A stretch of 48,923 nucleotides of DNA, taken from contig JBFMFR010000054.1 of assembly GCA_040752025.1 (NCBI GenBank), positions 1-48,923 on the forward strand, in the 5' to 3' direction. How positions within the stretch are numbered: the stretch's first letter is position 1; the number at the start of each line of letters is the position of its first letter. The translations under genes and the position numbers were made by a program. Source of the DNA: JBFMFR01 sp040752025 (GTDB lineage: Bacteria; Chloroflexota; Anaerolineae; Anaerolineales; UBA4823). This document shows, in pieces, positions 42,407-48,923 of this stretch. Under the pieces are notes generated by a model. It was not told the DNA's origin. It ran no database searches and worked only from the letters and a program-made list of their open reading frames with translations.

Positions 42407-43141
42407 TTAGCCTTTAGAAATAACAATCAACACAGCGATCAGGATGCCAGCCCCTAACGAAATCAGAGTATATCTGCGATTTTCTTTTTCAACGGCGGGC
42501 AGCAAGTGAGAAGCGCCTACGTAAATCAAAGCACCTGCAGAAATAGCCAGAAGAATGCCTAAACTGGAGCGATCTATCTTGGAAATAAGTGGGAAAGAAA
42601 CCACCGTACCCAACGGCGTCGATAGCGCTGCTGCCAAAAAAGCATATAAAGCTGATCTTTTATGTGAAAAACCGGCTCGCTCTAATAGCAGGAAAGTTAC
42701 CACTCCTTCGGGAAATTCGTGTAGCACCATACCGATTGCCGCCATTACGCCAGTGAATATACTGACATTGAAAGTTATTGAGTAGATGATCCCATCAATA
42801 AAGGAATGAAGACCAATGCCCATCATGGGAATAATGCCAATCGAAAGATCGAGGCATTGGCGATCCTGGCAAACCATTACATTGATAAACCGGTTGAAAA
42901 AATAAAGCCCCATGAATCCAACCAACAGATATATAGGTGCAGCGATGCTCATACCGAAGGCTTTTGGAACAATGTGAATGAATGATACAGAGATCAGCAC
43001 GCCGGCGGCAAAGCTCATAAAATAGACCACGTTCTGATTGCCCCATTTTTCATGCTTTGCAATAATGTAGATACCGATCGTGGTAACGACACATGCCAGG
43101 GTGCTGGCCAACAGAACGCTTCCGAATGTGCTTGTGAACAT
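42407..43141 (-). CDS. ZIP-family divalent metal transporter
   Basis: A 244-residue inner-membrane protein with about eight helices. The binuclear metal-centre motifs of ZIP transporters are present: HSFIDGIIYS in helix 4 and HEFPEGVVTF in helix 5. It should import Zn, Fe, Mn or possibly Ni into the cytoplasm. ATG 43141 is preceded by AGGAG at 5 bases; the earlier in-frame start at 43162 lacks one. In this cluster it would supply metal to the Fe-S/Ni maturation genes. Confidence 0.88.
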   Translation of the reverse strand: MFTSTFGSVLLASTLACVVTTIGIYIIAKHEKWGNQNVVYFMSFAAGVLISVSFIHIVPKAFGMSIAAPIYLLVGFMGLYFFNRFINVMVCQDRQCLDLSIGIIPMMGIGLHSFIDGIIYSITFNVSIFTGVMAAIGMVLHEFPEGVVTFLLLERAGFSHKRSALYAFLAAALSTPLGTVVSFPLISKIDRSSLGILLAISAGALIYVGASHLLPAVEKENRRYTLISLGAGILIAVLIVISKG

Positions 43142-43192
43142 GGATGCTCCTATACTATTCACATTTAGCCTGTCAATCAGGCAGAAAAACCA

Positions 43193-43750
43193 TCAGGATG
43201 GCCATAGATCTGTCGCCACCAGCACTCGCACCGTTTCGCCATGTTCATCTCTTCCCATCGTGTACAAATCCTGTGGATTTTCAACCCGATCAATGAATAA
43301 TACACCATCCAGGTGATCAATTTCGTGATGGATGACTACAGCGTTGAAGCCATCGTAAACCTGATCGAAAGGCTCCCCATTCTCATACAGCCCGGTCACA
43401 CGGAGATGATGCGGACGTTTTGTCTCTCCGAACAAGCCTGGAAAACTCAGGCAGCCATCGAAATCACGCTGCTCTTTGCCGGCTTCGATGATCTCCGGGT
43501 TAATCAAGGCGACAGGTGGGCCAGCCTGCCATGTTCCATTCGTAGTGCTCCCTGGGCAGGCGATCACAACGCGTTTGTGGATATTGATCTGTGGCGCGGC
43601 CAGGCCAATACCATCAGAACTGGCCTCCAGGGTATCTTTGAGATCCTTGATCAAGCGACGGATCTTCTGGTTGATGAAAGGAATCGTTTCGCTCTTTTCC
43701 CGTAGAGCCCGTTTATGCTCAGGATATATAAGGATTTCACGCACTGCCAT
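43193..43750 (-). CDS. def: Peptide deformylase
   Basis: A 185-residue metalloenzyme removing N-formyl groups from nascent proteins. Motif 1 GIGLAAPQ (47-54), motif 2 DGCLSFPG with metal ligand Cys100 (Glu to Asp change from the usual EGCLS), and motif 3 HHEIDHL with the HExxH at 142-146. The catalytic residues are complete. Its site among metal-handling genes, away from fmt and other translation genes, suggests a second, island-specific copy. A purine-rich ribosome site precedes the ATG. Confidence 0.9.
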   Translation of the reverse strand: MAVREILIYPEHKRALREKSETIPFINQKIRRLIKDLKDTLEASSDGIGLAAPQINIHKRVVIACPGSTTNGTWQAGPPVALINPEIIEAGKEQRDFDGCLSFPGLFGETKRPHHLRVTGLYENGEPFDQVYDGFNAVVIHHEIDHLDGVLFIDRVENPQDLYTMGRDEHGETVRVLVATDLWPS

Positions 43751-43766
43751 CTCTTTTTCTCTCTGA

Positions 43767-44213
43767 TTAGTTATAAGCCTTTCGAGTAGCTTCGTCTGCC
43801 AGGGTGGCCTCTAAAAGCGAGGCCCATTCAGTGCCTTCCCACGTTCCCAGGCTCGTATGCAGATCCAGATATTTTGTTGGGATGGGATGTGTACCCACGA
43901 CAACCTTCACCCCGTAGCGCTTTTCAAGGAAAGCTTTGAAGGTGTGGATATACGGGCAAGGTGGGTAGCCGACCAGCAAGCCCGTTGCCAGGTGGATGAT
44001 CTGCGCCCCATTCTTCACCATTTCCTCTCCGGTGTATTCCACATTGCCGCCCGGGCAGCCGTCGCAGGTGGTATAGCCTACCAGTTCAACTTCAGAACCG
44101 GCGTATTGGGCGAAAGCGCCCTCCCTGTTCCTCATTGCTCGCAGGCATTTGCCCCCCGCGCAGGTGTGATAGCGGTCGCATATGATGATCCCGATCTTGA
44201 CTTTTTCGCTCAT
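43767..44213 (-). CDS. CGGC-domain metal-binding protein
   Basis: A 148-residue protein of the CGGC family, a putative metal-binding domain. Cysteines at 12, 18 and 23 (CDRYHTCAGGKC), 50 and 53 (CDGCPGGNVEY) and 86 (YPPCPYIH) give the expected pattern. Function is unknown; it is frequent in anaerobes near redox genes. AGGAG precedes the ATG. It follows the Mrp fusion by 9 bp and precedes the deformylase by 16 bp, so they are surely cotranscribed. Confidence 0.8.
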   Translation of the reverse strand: MSEKVKIGIIICDRYHTCAGGKCLRAMRNREGAFAQYAGSEVELVGYTTCDGCPGGNVEYTGEEMVKNGAQIIHLATGLLVGYPPCPYIHTFKAFLEKRYGVKVVVGTHPIPTKYLDLHTSLGTWEGTEWASLLEATLADEATRKAYN

Positions 44214-44222
44214 TTCTCACTC

Positions 44223-45674
44223 CTATCCAGGTAGGGATAACGATTTGTGTGCATCAACAGTGTTTTTTATAGCCTGGCGCAGCGTGTTTACTGCCAGTTC
44301 AGCGCAGTGTTCATGATCTTCAGGCAGCCCGCCCAGGGCAGCTAGCAGATCTTGTGGTGTAATTCTCTGGGCTTCGGCTAATGTTTTTGCATGGACCATG
44401 CGAGTGATCATACAACCGCAGGCGATTGTGGCTTTGCAACCATCTGTAGTAAAGCGGGCTTCTTGAATAGCCTCTCCTGCCAACCGCAAATCGATCTGCA
44501 TGCTGTCGCCGCACCAGCCTGTTATCCTGGCACTGGCATCTGGATGATCCAGGCTTCCCAGGTTTTCTTTGCTTTCGATCAACTTTAGAGCTTTCGCAGA
44601 GAGTGATTTCTTACCCGAAGTGCGACGCTCGATGTGGATGGCGTCTATTTTTGTAAATGCATCCAGCAATGCGGGGATTTCCTGGAGATCAACAGCCTCA
44701 ACTTCACCCACATCGCATAGGGCCGCCACTTGCGGGTCGATCGGTAATTGCGCCAGCAGCGGGGCAGATGCGGTTTTTGCGACCTCGCCAGCGTGGCTGG
44801 GGCCGAAGATGAAATGCTGTTTACCAGTATCCGGGCAAACGAAATAAGCCATGTTCTCCACCACGCCAACAATGGGGGTTTTGACCGCCTGTGCCATGTG
44901 CACGGCTTTGCGCACGACCATGGATGCCAGGCTTTGTGGAGTTGTAACCATCACGATCCCATTGACTGGCAGCGATTGCATCGTGGTCAGAGATGCATCC
45001 GAAGTGCCGGGCGGCAAATCCACCAGCAGGTAATCCAGGTCGCCCCACATCACATCTCCCCATAGCTGCGTGATCGCTTTGCCCACCAGGGGTCCCCGCC
45101 AGATAACTGGCTGGTCCTCGTTCTCTAGCAGGAGATTCATCGAAATTACTTTGATCCCGGTCTGGCTTTGTAATGGCCGTATGCCAACGGGCCCGGGTTC
45201 CACCGGCCCGTGCAATCCGAATAGCATGGGAATACTGGGGCCGGTGATGTCAGCATCCAGTATTCCCACCAGGTAGCCCTCATGCGCCAGCGCGGTTGCC
45301 AATAAGCCGGTAACCAGGGATTTCCCTACACCGCCTTTGCCGCTCATCACGGCCACTACACGTTTTATGTTGTTATAAGGGATAGCTGCGCCCTCCTTGG
45401 GCTCACCGAAGGTGGCTTTGCGCTCCTCTTCAGTCATGACAGCCAGCTTTACCGATACTTGTTGGACGTCTGGTAAAGCGGTTATTGCCGCGCGCACATC
45501 TGCCTCGATTTGACTCTTGAGCGGGCAGTTAGGCACCGTTAGGGCAATCGTTACTTCAACTTTGCCGCCGTGTATGCGCACATCGCGCACCATTTTTAAG
45601 TCTGTCAGGCTGCGATGTAACTCGGGATCATTGACGTGAGATAAAGCTTCGAGTATTTTGTTTTTGTCAAGCAT
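44223..45674 (-). CDS. MIP18(DUF59)-Mrp/NBP35-NifU three-domain fusion, Fe-S cluster carrier
   Basis: A 483-residue protein. Residues 1-80 are a MIP18/DUF59 domain (NDPELHRSLTDL, CP at 50-51). Residues 104-350 are an Mrp/ApbC/NBP35 P-loop ATPase: deviant Walker A GKGGVGKS (112-119), DLPPGTSDA, and ENMAYFVCPDTG, which keeps Cys280 but lacks a second Cys. Residues about 382-470 are an IscU/NifU scaffold with Cys388 in WCGDS, Cys413 in DGCKAT and Cys457 in EHCAEL, plus extra Cys419/421. The fusion would place cluster assembly and ATP-dependent delivery on one chain. AGGAG precedes the ATG. Confidence 0.88.
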   Translation of the reverse strand: MLDKNKILEALSHVNDPELHRSLTDLKMVRDVRIHGGKVEVTIALTVPNCPLKSQIEADVRAAITALPDVQQVSVKLAVMTEEERKATFGEPKEGAAIPYNNIKRVVAVMSGKGGVGKSLVTGLLATALAHEGYLVGILDADITGPSIPMLFGLHGPVEPGPVGIRPLQSQTGIKVISMNLLLENEDQPVIWRGPLVGKAITQLWGDVMWGDLDYLLVDLPPGTSDASLTTMQSLPVNGIVMVTTPQSLASMVVRKAVHMAQAVKTPIVGVVENMAYFVCPDTGKQHFIFGPSHAGEVAKTASAPLLAQLPIDPQVAALCDVGEVEAVDLQEIPALLDAFTKIDAIHIERRTSGKKSLSAKALKLIESKENLGSLDHPDASARITGWCGDSMQIDLRLAGEAIQEARFTTDGCKATIACGCMITRMVHAKTLAEAQRITPQDLLAALGGLPEDHEHCAELAVNTLRQAIKNTVDAHKSLSLPG

Positions 45675-45721
45675 GTGAATCTCCTGATCGAAAAGTTGGC
45701 ATTTGCTTTTTCAAAGTGAAA

Positions 45722-46192
45722 TTACCTGGAATAAAAATACAGGATGGTTGCCAGAACTCCCGAAAATATAATCGAAATGACCAATCCTTTTAGGCCGCTA
45801 ACCAGGTGATATTTGGTTTCTGCATAATCTTCACGTTCTGTCCCGGCGATGATGATAAAGCCAGGGGTAAGTTTGCAGAATATTAGCAGGTCAAGTATGA
45901 GCGTATCCCACACGTCGAACCCGGCGAGAAAAGCGCACAGGATCAAGAAATAATCCAGCCAATTGGCTTCAAGCTGAAGAATATATACAATGGGATAGCC
46001 AACCACCAGTAATAGAAAAGGGATCGCAGTCATCAGAAGGAGCCGTTTCTCACCAGGAGTTTTTGCTGGCACCTTGGCGATCACGCCAGGCGGCATACGA
46101 TGTAACCACATACGTGGGTTATAAGCGAGCGAACCATAAAGCAAGATGGATAGCACGATGTAGTAAATGAGCAGGTGAATCCATAATTCCAT
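45722..46192 (-). CDS. Four-helix membrane protein of unknown function
   Basis: A 156-residue membrane protein with predicted helices at about 5-23, 51-71, 78-105 and 133-153 and a basic Pro-rich cytoplasmic loop (WLHRMPPGVIAKVP). I recognise no family. A G-rich ribosome site stands before ATG 46192. It lies 47 bp before the Mrp fusion and after a 136-bp gap that holds a perfect hairpin. Confidence 0.6.
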   Translation of the reverse strand: MELWIHLLIYYIVLSILLYGSLAYNPRMWLHRMPPGVIAKVPAKTPGEKRLLLMTAIPFLLLVVGYPIVYILQLEANWLDYFLILCAFLAGFDVWDTLILDLLIFCKLTPGFIIIAGTEREDYAETKYHLVSGLKGLVISIIFSGVLATILYFYSR

Positions 46193-46286
46193 ACTCGAAG
46201 CCCCTCACAGCCTCAAATTCTCAAGAAAAGGGCGGCAATAGTGAGTCCCTCCCTTGTTCTCCATATTCCCGCTTATTGTTGGGCCA

Positions 46287-46320
46287 GTGCGTGGGATGAG
46301 AATCTAAACATCCCACGCAC
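46287..46320 (-). terminator. Perfect 12-bp hairpin downstream of the DUF5320 gene
   Basis: GTGCGTGGGATG (46287-46298) is fully complementary to CATCCCACGCAC (46309-46320) with a 10-nt loop. On the transcript it lies 8 bases past the DUF5320 stop. It lacks a U tract, so it may be an mRNA-stabilising or processing element, or a partial terminator, between the regulator segment and the Mrp segment of the run. Confidence 0.5.
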
Positions 46321-46328
46321 CATACCTG

Positions 46329-46610
46329 TTACTTCGCTGTGAGTTCCTCGATGCGTTTTTGAATAGCATCGAGCTGCTCTCTCAGCCAGTTGGCCTGGGC
46401 ATCCAGATCAGCGATTTCTTGCTCCGGTGTCGGAGAAACCCAACCCGGAATGCCGGTGGCAAAAAAGCGATTTCTCCAGCCGCGCCCCCCGCCTCCGCGC
46501 CCAAAGCCAAACCCGTATCGTGATACAGAGGCCGGGCTATTGCAATAGCCCATGCCGCGTCCGGTTCTTGGACCCGCGCCTTGCGGACCTGTGCGATCAA
46601 ATCCTGGCAT
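46329..46610 (-). CDS. DUF5320-family protein
   Basis: A 93-residue protein starting MPGFDRTGPQGAGPRTGRGMGYC, the hallmark of DUF5320, followed by a Gly/Arg-rich stretch (FGFGRGGGGRGW) and a C-terminal coiled coil (ANWLREQLDAIQKRIEEL). These small proteins accompany Mrp-type and dinitrogenase-cofactor-like genes in anaerobes; the role is unknown. AGGAGG 8 bases before ATG 46610 lies inside the last codons of the ferredoxin gene, so the two are coupled. Confidence 0.8.
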   Translation of the reverse strand: MPGFDRTGPQGAGPRTGRGMGYCNSPASVSRYGFGFGRGGGGRGWRNRFFATGIPGWVSPTPEQEIADLDAQANWLREQLDAIQKRIEELTAK

Positions 46611-46615
46611 ATTCT

Positions 46616-47137
46616 TCACCTCCTTTCTATGCAATTTCCGTTACCTTTACGATTACGCCCGCGGCGATAGCGGACTTGTCGCCGTACGCCGCGACTCTGA
46701 TCCGCAATAGCCCTGGAAGAAATAGACACCGCAGTGGGCGTGGTTGTCACTGGCCGCGTCAAGCGGCGCTCCAGAGCAGCAACCAGCACATCTACCAGCC
46801 GTGGAGCAACTTCGCGCCCCAAATATCCCAATGCTGCGCTGGCCAGCGGCGCCAGGCTGCGGGCAGGAGCAGGAACTTCCGGTTGTCTTATTGGTGTGGT
46901 TACAGAGATTATTTGGGATGGTATCGCGGGCTGTGCTGTGGCTGGCGTGCTATGGACTGGCGCAAAGATGGCAGTGATGGCTGCGTTGGGGCAAGCGTCT
47001 ACGCAAGCTCCACATTGCGTGCACGACGCCTCATCAATCTCTGCCCAATAATCCACCAATTGGATCGCCTCAACGGGGCATACCTCTACACAAATGCCGC
47101 AACCGGCGCACAAATCGTGATTTACTTGAATAGACAC
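46616..47137 (-). CDS. 2[4Fe-4S] ferredoxin with long basic C-terminus
   Basis: A 173-residue protein whose first 55 residues are a bacterial ferredoxin: CAGCGICVEVCP (Cys10, 13, 16, 20) and CTQCGACVDACP (Cys39, 42, 45, 49). The remainder is Pro/Ala-rich and then Arg-rich (VRRQVRYRRGRNRKG), unlike a normal ferredoxin, and may bind nucleic acid, membrane or a partner. The start is GTG 47137: GGGAGG lies 5 bases upstream and the upstream AhpD-like stop ends 1 base before. It could donate electrons to the radical SAM or AhpD-like protein. Confidence 0.75.
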   Translation of the reverse strand: MSIQVNHDLCAGCGICVEVCPVEAIQLVDYWAEIDEASCTQCGACVDACPNAAITAIFAPVHSTPATAQPAIPSQIISVTTPIRQPEVPAPARSLAPLASAALGYLGREVAPRLVDVLVAALERRLTRPVTTTPTAVSISSRAIADQSRGVRRQVRYRRGRNRKGNGNCIERR

Positions 47138-47138
47138 A

Positions 47139-47786
47139 TCAACCTCCCGATCCTTTTTTATCCAAAACAACAGATTGCTCAACCCTCCCAGATTCTTTCC
47201 GGCAAAACCCCCTTCGAATCAACCTGTAGGGAGGCATCCACACAGCGCCCAGTAGTATCTTCAATTCGTTCCCCAGGCTGCTGTCTGCGGCTGGTTTACC
47301 GGTTAGCCAGCTCAATAAGGCATCGAAGGTGTTCCCCAGCAGGTTACCAAAGGTGATCATGCGCAGATAAGCCAGGATGTCCTTAGCGGTTTCTTCACCA
47401 TAGTATGCTACAACCCGCTGCCAGGCGGTTGGGTCAGGCTGGCCCTTTGCCTCGGCATAGTGCTGCGCAAAGGTGAGCGCGACGACTTCGTTTTCAGGAA
47501 AAGCTCCCAGGTCTAGAGCCAGTAAGCTCTGAAGCTCGCTCTCTGATACTCCCGCTGTCAGCGCTGCCCGGCTGTGGCCATAACTGCAATAACGGCAGCC
47601 GTTTACAGTTGAGACTACCAACATGATCTTCTGAGCGAAGGCCTGGTTCACACGCCCGCCACGCGCGGCCTGGCGGAGTTCATCGATGTGGTCGAAAATC
47701 CGGCAAACATCGGCCTTGAACGTTGGGATGGTGTAGATGCGCTTATTGAAAGATGACAGGTTCATTGCTTTCGATTCCTGGCTCAT
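47139..47786 (-). CDS. AhpD/carboxymuconolactone-decarboxylase-like protein
   Basis: A 215-residue all-helical protein of the AhpD-like superfamily. The redox motif CxxCxxxH is at Cys64, Cys67 and His71 (GCRYCSYGH), as in alkylhydroperoxidase AhpD, where the thiols reduce peroxiredoxin. It carries a C-terminal extension (about residue 165 on) with a further Cys. ATG 47786 is 4 bp after the regulator stop; ATG 47765 with AGGAA is an alternative start. A role in peroxide defence of the Fe-S island is likely. Confidence 0.8.
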   Translation of the reverse strand: MSQESKAMNLSSFNKRIYTIPTFKADVCRIFDHIDELRQAARGGRVNQAFAQKIMLVVSTVNGCRYCSYGHSRAALTAGVSESELQSLLALDLGAFPENEVVALTFAQHYAEAKGQPDPTAWQRVVAYYGEETAKDILAYLRMITFGNLLGNTFDALLSWLTGKPAADSSLGNELKILLGAVWMPPYRLIRRGFCRKESGRVEQSVVLDKKGSGG

Positions 47787-47790
47787 GTTT

Positions 47791-48510
47791 TCACGCTACC
47801 TCGCTGGGAACTGCCTCTAGCGCAAAATGCCGCTCGGTTGGCCGATCTTGTTCATCAGAAGGGCAGAGCACCAACAAAGCTCGGGTTGGCCTTGTACCTG
47901 TATTCTGCCAGCGATGGGGTAAATGTGCTTCAAAGAACAAGCTATCACCTGACTCCAAAATAAAGAGCTGATCTTCAATGGTGTAAGTCAATTGTCCTTC
48001 CAGGCAGAAAACGGTTTCGCGCCCAGTGTGGACGATGAAATTTTCACCGCTGCTCGAATGAGGGTTGAGCGTTACCAGGAATGTCTCAGCGCCGCGGCGG
48101 GGCATTCCGGCCCCCAGGTCTTCCAGCAGTCCGTGGGCAAACTCCACTCGTGGGCGTTTACCAGATTTATAGTGAGCGATCTGATTCTCTGGCATGTTGG
48201 CTTCAAAAAAAGCAGTGATCGGCACTTCCAGGACCAACGAAAGTTGTTGTAAAGTTTCCAGGCTGGGCGAGGCTTTGGCGTTTTCGATCATACTGAGCGT
48301 ATTGACGTTCAACCCGCTTTTCTTGGCCAGGTCACGGATGGTGAGATCGCCCGCGGTGCGTATTTCTCGCAGCCGGCGGCCGACATTTGCCACTGGCAGG
48401 TCCTCAGGCGATTGGCTTTGCCGTAAAGCTCCGACAAAGTCGCGACGCCGCCGGCGCCGCCGTTGGCGAGGGTAATGGGTTGGGTTGTCTGGCCGCTTGA
48501 AATCAGTCAT
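47791..48510 (-). CDS. XRE-family transcriptional regulator with C-terminal cupin
   Basis: A 239-residue regulator: a basic N-terminal tail with seven consecutive Arg (17-23), a helix-turn-helix domain (about 43-98; TIRDLAKKSGLNVNTLSMIEN), and a small C-terminal cupin (about 150-220; HTGRETVFCLEGQLTY, LESGDSLFFEAHLPHRW). Such HTH-cupin proteins sense small molecules or metals through the barrel. It heads the 12-kb run and has its own promoter with an inverted repeat, so autoregulation and control of the whole run are likely. AAGGAA lies upstream of ATG 48510. Confidence 0.88.
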   Translation of the reverse strand: MTDFKRPDNPTHYPRQRRRRRRRDFVGALRQSQSPEDLPVANVGRRLREIRTAGDLTIRDLAKKSGLNVNTLSMIENAKASPSLETLQQLSLVLEVPITAFFEANMPENQIAHYKSGKRPRVEFAHGLLEDLGAGMPRRGAETFLVTLNPHSSSGENFIVHTGRETVFCLEGQLTYTIEDQLFILESGDSLFFEAHLPHRWQNTGTRPTRALLVLCPSDEQDRPTERHFALEAVPSEVA

Positions 48511-48555
48511 TTCGGGTAATTCCTTTTCGTTACTACATACAAGCTATCATCTCTT

Positions 48556-48616
48556 CAACTATTATTATAGTACATAATGGCCTTAATTGCAATATATACA
48601 ACCATAATAATAGTTG
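48556..48616. promoter_or_regulatory. Inverted-repeat operator candidate flanking the regulator promoter
   Basis: CAACTATTATTAT (48556-48568) and its exact reverse complement ATAATAATAGTTG (48604-48616). The first arm overlaps the -10 element and the second lies just upstream of the -35, so protein bound at both arms would block or loop the promoter. Confidence 0.55.
48564..48592 (-). promoter_or_regulatory. Promoter of the XRE-cupin regulator / island
   Basis: On the minus strand TTGCAA (48587-48592), 17-bp spacer, TATAAT (48564-48569). The predicted start is near 48557, some 46 bp before the start codon. Confidence 0.7.
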
Positions 48617-48825
48617 TTATTGTGTCTATCCATCCCACCAAAAATGGGTTGCCACAGATCTTGATTGAATCTAAAGATTGTCGGTGATTGAGCTGCAGCT
48701 TTGATCAAACTCATCCTCGTCGAACCAGGTATGGCGGACGGCATCCTGGAGCAGCGCATGTGCCCAATCCTCGAGCAGTCGTCAGCTATAATATCTTTTT
48801 CTCTACCGTACAAAATGATGTAAAA

Positions 48826-48890
48826 GATCAGTCATGACGTGGTATCCTCAAGGTGAACAAAGCCAAAGAGGAGACAAGCCATGACTGATC
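48826..48890. repeat. 11-bp inverted repeat covering a start codon
   Basis: GATCAGTCATG (48826-48836) and CATGACTGATC (48880-48890) are exact reverse complements 43 bp apart. The right arm contains the ATG of the partial gene at 48881. Confidence 0.7.
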
Positions 48891-48923
48891 GCCATAAAGT
48901 ATACACGAAAGTTGTGAAGACGC
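48881..48923 (+). CDS. 5' end of an unidentified gene (runs off the window)
   Basis: Fourteen codons are visible, starting MTDRHKVYTKVV, open to the window edge. GAGGAG (48868-48873) lies 7 bases before the ATG, a good ribosome site. Too little is present to name the product. The inverted repeat over the start and the position at the edge of the island are consistent with a transposase-type gene, but this is a guess. Confidence 0.5.
   Translation, partial: MTDRHKVYTKVVKT

Larger units (their letters stand above)
48511..48880. other. 370-bp upstream region of the island, AT-rich, no gene supported
   Basis: The left part holds the regulator promoter and a 13-bp inverted repeat. The right part (about 48617-48780) shows no supported gene. 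TATAAT at 48787-48792 (plus strand) may be a -10 for the gene that starts at 48881, but no good -35 is visible. Confidence 0.5.

Noticed and set aside
48583..48813. A 76-codon minus-strand frame upstream of the regulator
   Set aside because: It overlaps the regulator promoter and operator candidate, has unusual composition with Asn/Tyr runs from the AT repeat, and no ribosome site.

Overview
The window looks like a chromosomal segment of a Chloroflexota bacterium, most likely of the class Anaerolineae. The hints are a fairly GC-rich coding background, many lipoproteins with Pro/Thr-rich linkers behind the lipobox, a Ser/Thr kinase fused to a formylglycine-generating-enzyme-like domain, a TPR-containing lytic transglycosylase lipoprotein, and mixed ATG/GTG/TTG starts. 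This lineage call is inference from gene style only. No rRNA, tRNA or CRISPR array was seen.

1-8.4 kb: a very large secreted RHS/YD-repeat protein on the minus strand, whose 3' end breaks off near the window edge. Its upstream region has a 13-bp G/C homopolymer inside the promoter spacer and a CRP-like palindrome. A tandem GNAT acetyltransferase, an MFS transporter and an isoprenylcysteine methyltransferase-like protein follow. 8.5-16.8 kb: a minus-strand operon (NanA-like aldolase, four-helix membrane protein, Vps62-like protein with coiled coil and membrane helices, TIM-barrel hydrolase-like protein), then a DnaQ-type exonuclease, a large lipoprotein, a histidinol-phosphatase-type enzyme and a PNPOx-fold protein. 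16.8-22.5 kb: a tightly overlapped four-gene operon (serine beta-lactamase-like membrane protein, short asparaginase-domain protein, Ser/Thr kinase-FGE fusion, GH3 N-acetylhexosaminidase) that reads like a cell-envelope module. 22.7-32.7 kb: GH99-like lipoprotein, PfkB kinase, PilZ protein, a lipoprotein made of three exact-period 120-residue repeats, a PHP phosphoesterase, SecG, an oligopeptide-type solute-binding protein and an Slt lipoprotein.

32.8-36.3 kb: a methyl-cycle/methionine-salvage operon, mtnA - adenosine-kinase-like - ahcY, with a good promoter, an intrinsic terminator immediately behind the start site, and a bidirectional terminator at the end.

36.4-48.5 kb: a 12-kb run of seventeen minus-strand genes that looks more AT-rich than the rest. 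In transcription order it encodes an XRE-cupin regulator, an AhpD-like protein, a ferredoxin, DUF5320, a membrane protein, an MIP18-Mrp-NifU fusion, a CGGC-domain protein, a peptide deformylase, a ZIP metal transporter, a radical SAM protein, a universal stress protein with a cysteine-rich loop, a GNAT/ADP-forming acyl-CoA synthetase fusion, a damaged cyclic-nucleotide-binding gene, CooT, a His-tailed small protein, a zinc-ribbon protein and a ferritin-like protein. Together they suggest a metal/Fe-S/redox homeostasis island under the regulator at its head, whose promoter carries a 13-bp inverted-repeat operator candidate. This island is the strongest candidate for an undescribed system. The window ends in the first codons of an unidentified gene whose start codon lies in an inverted repeat.
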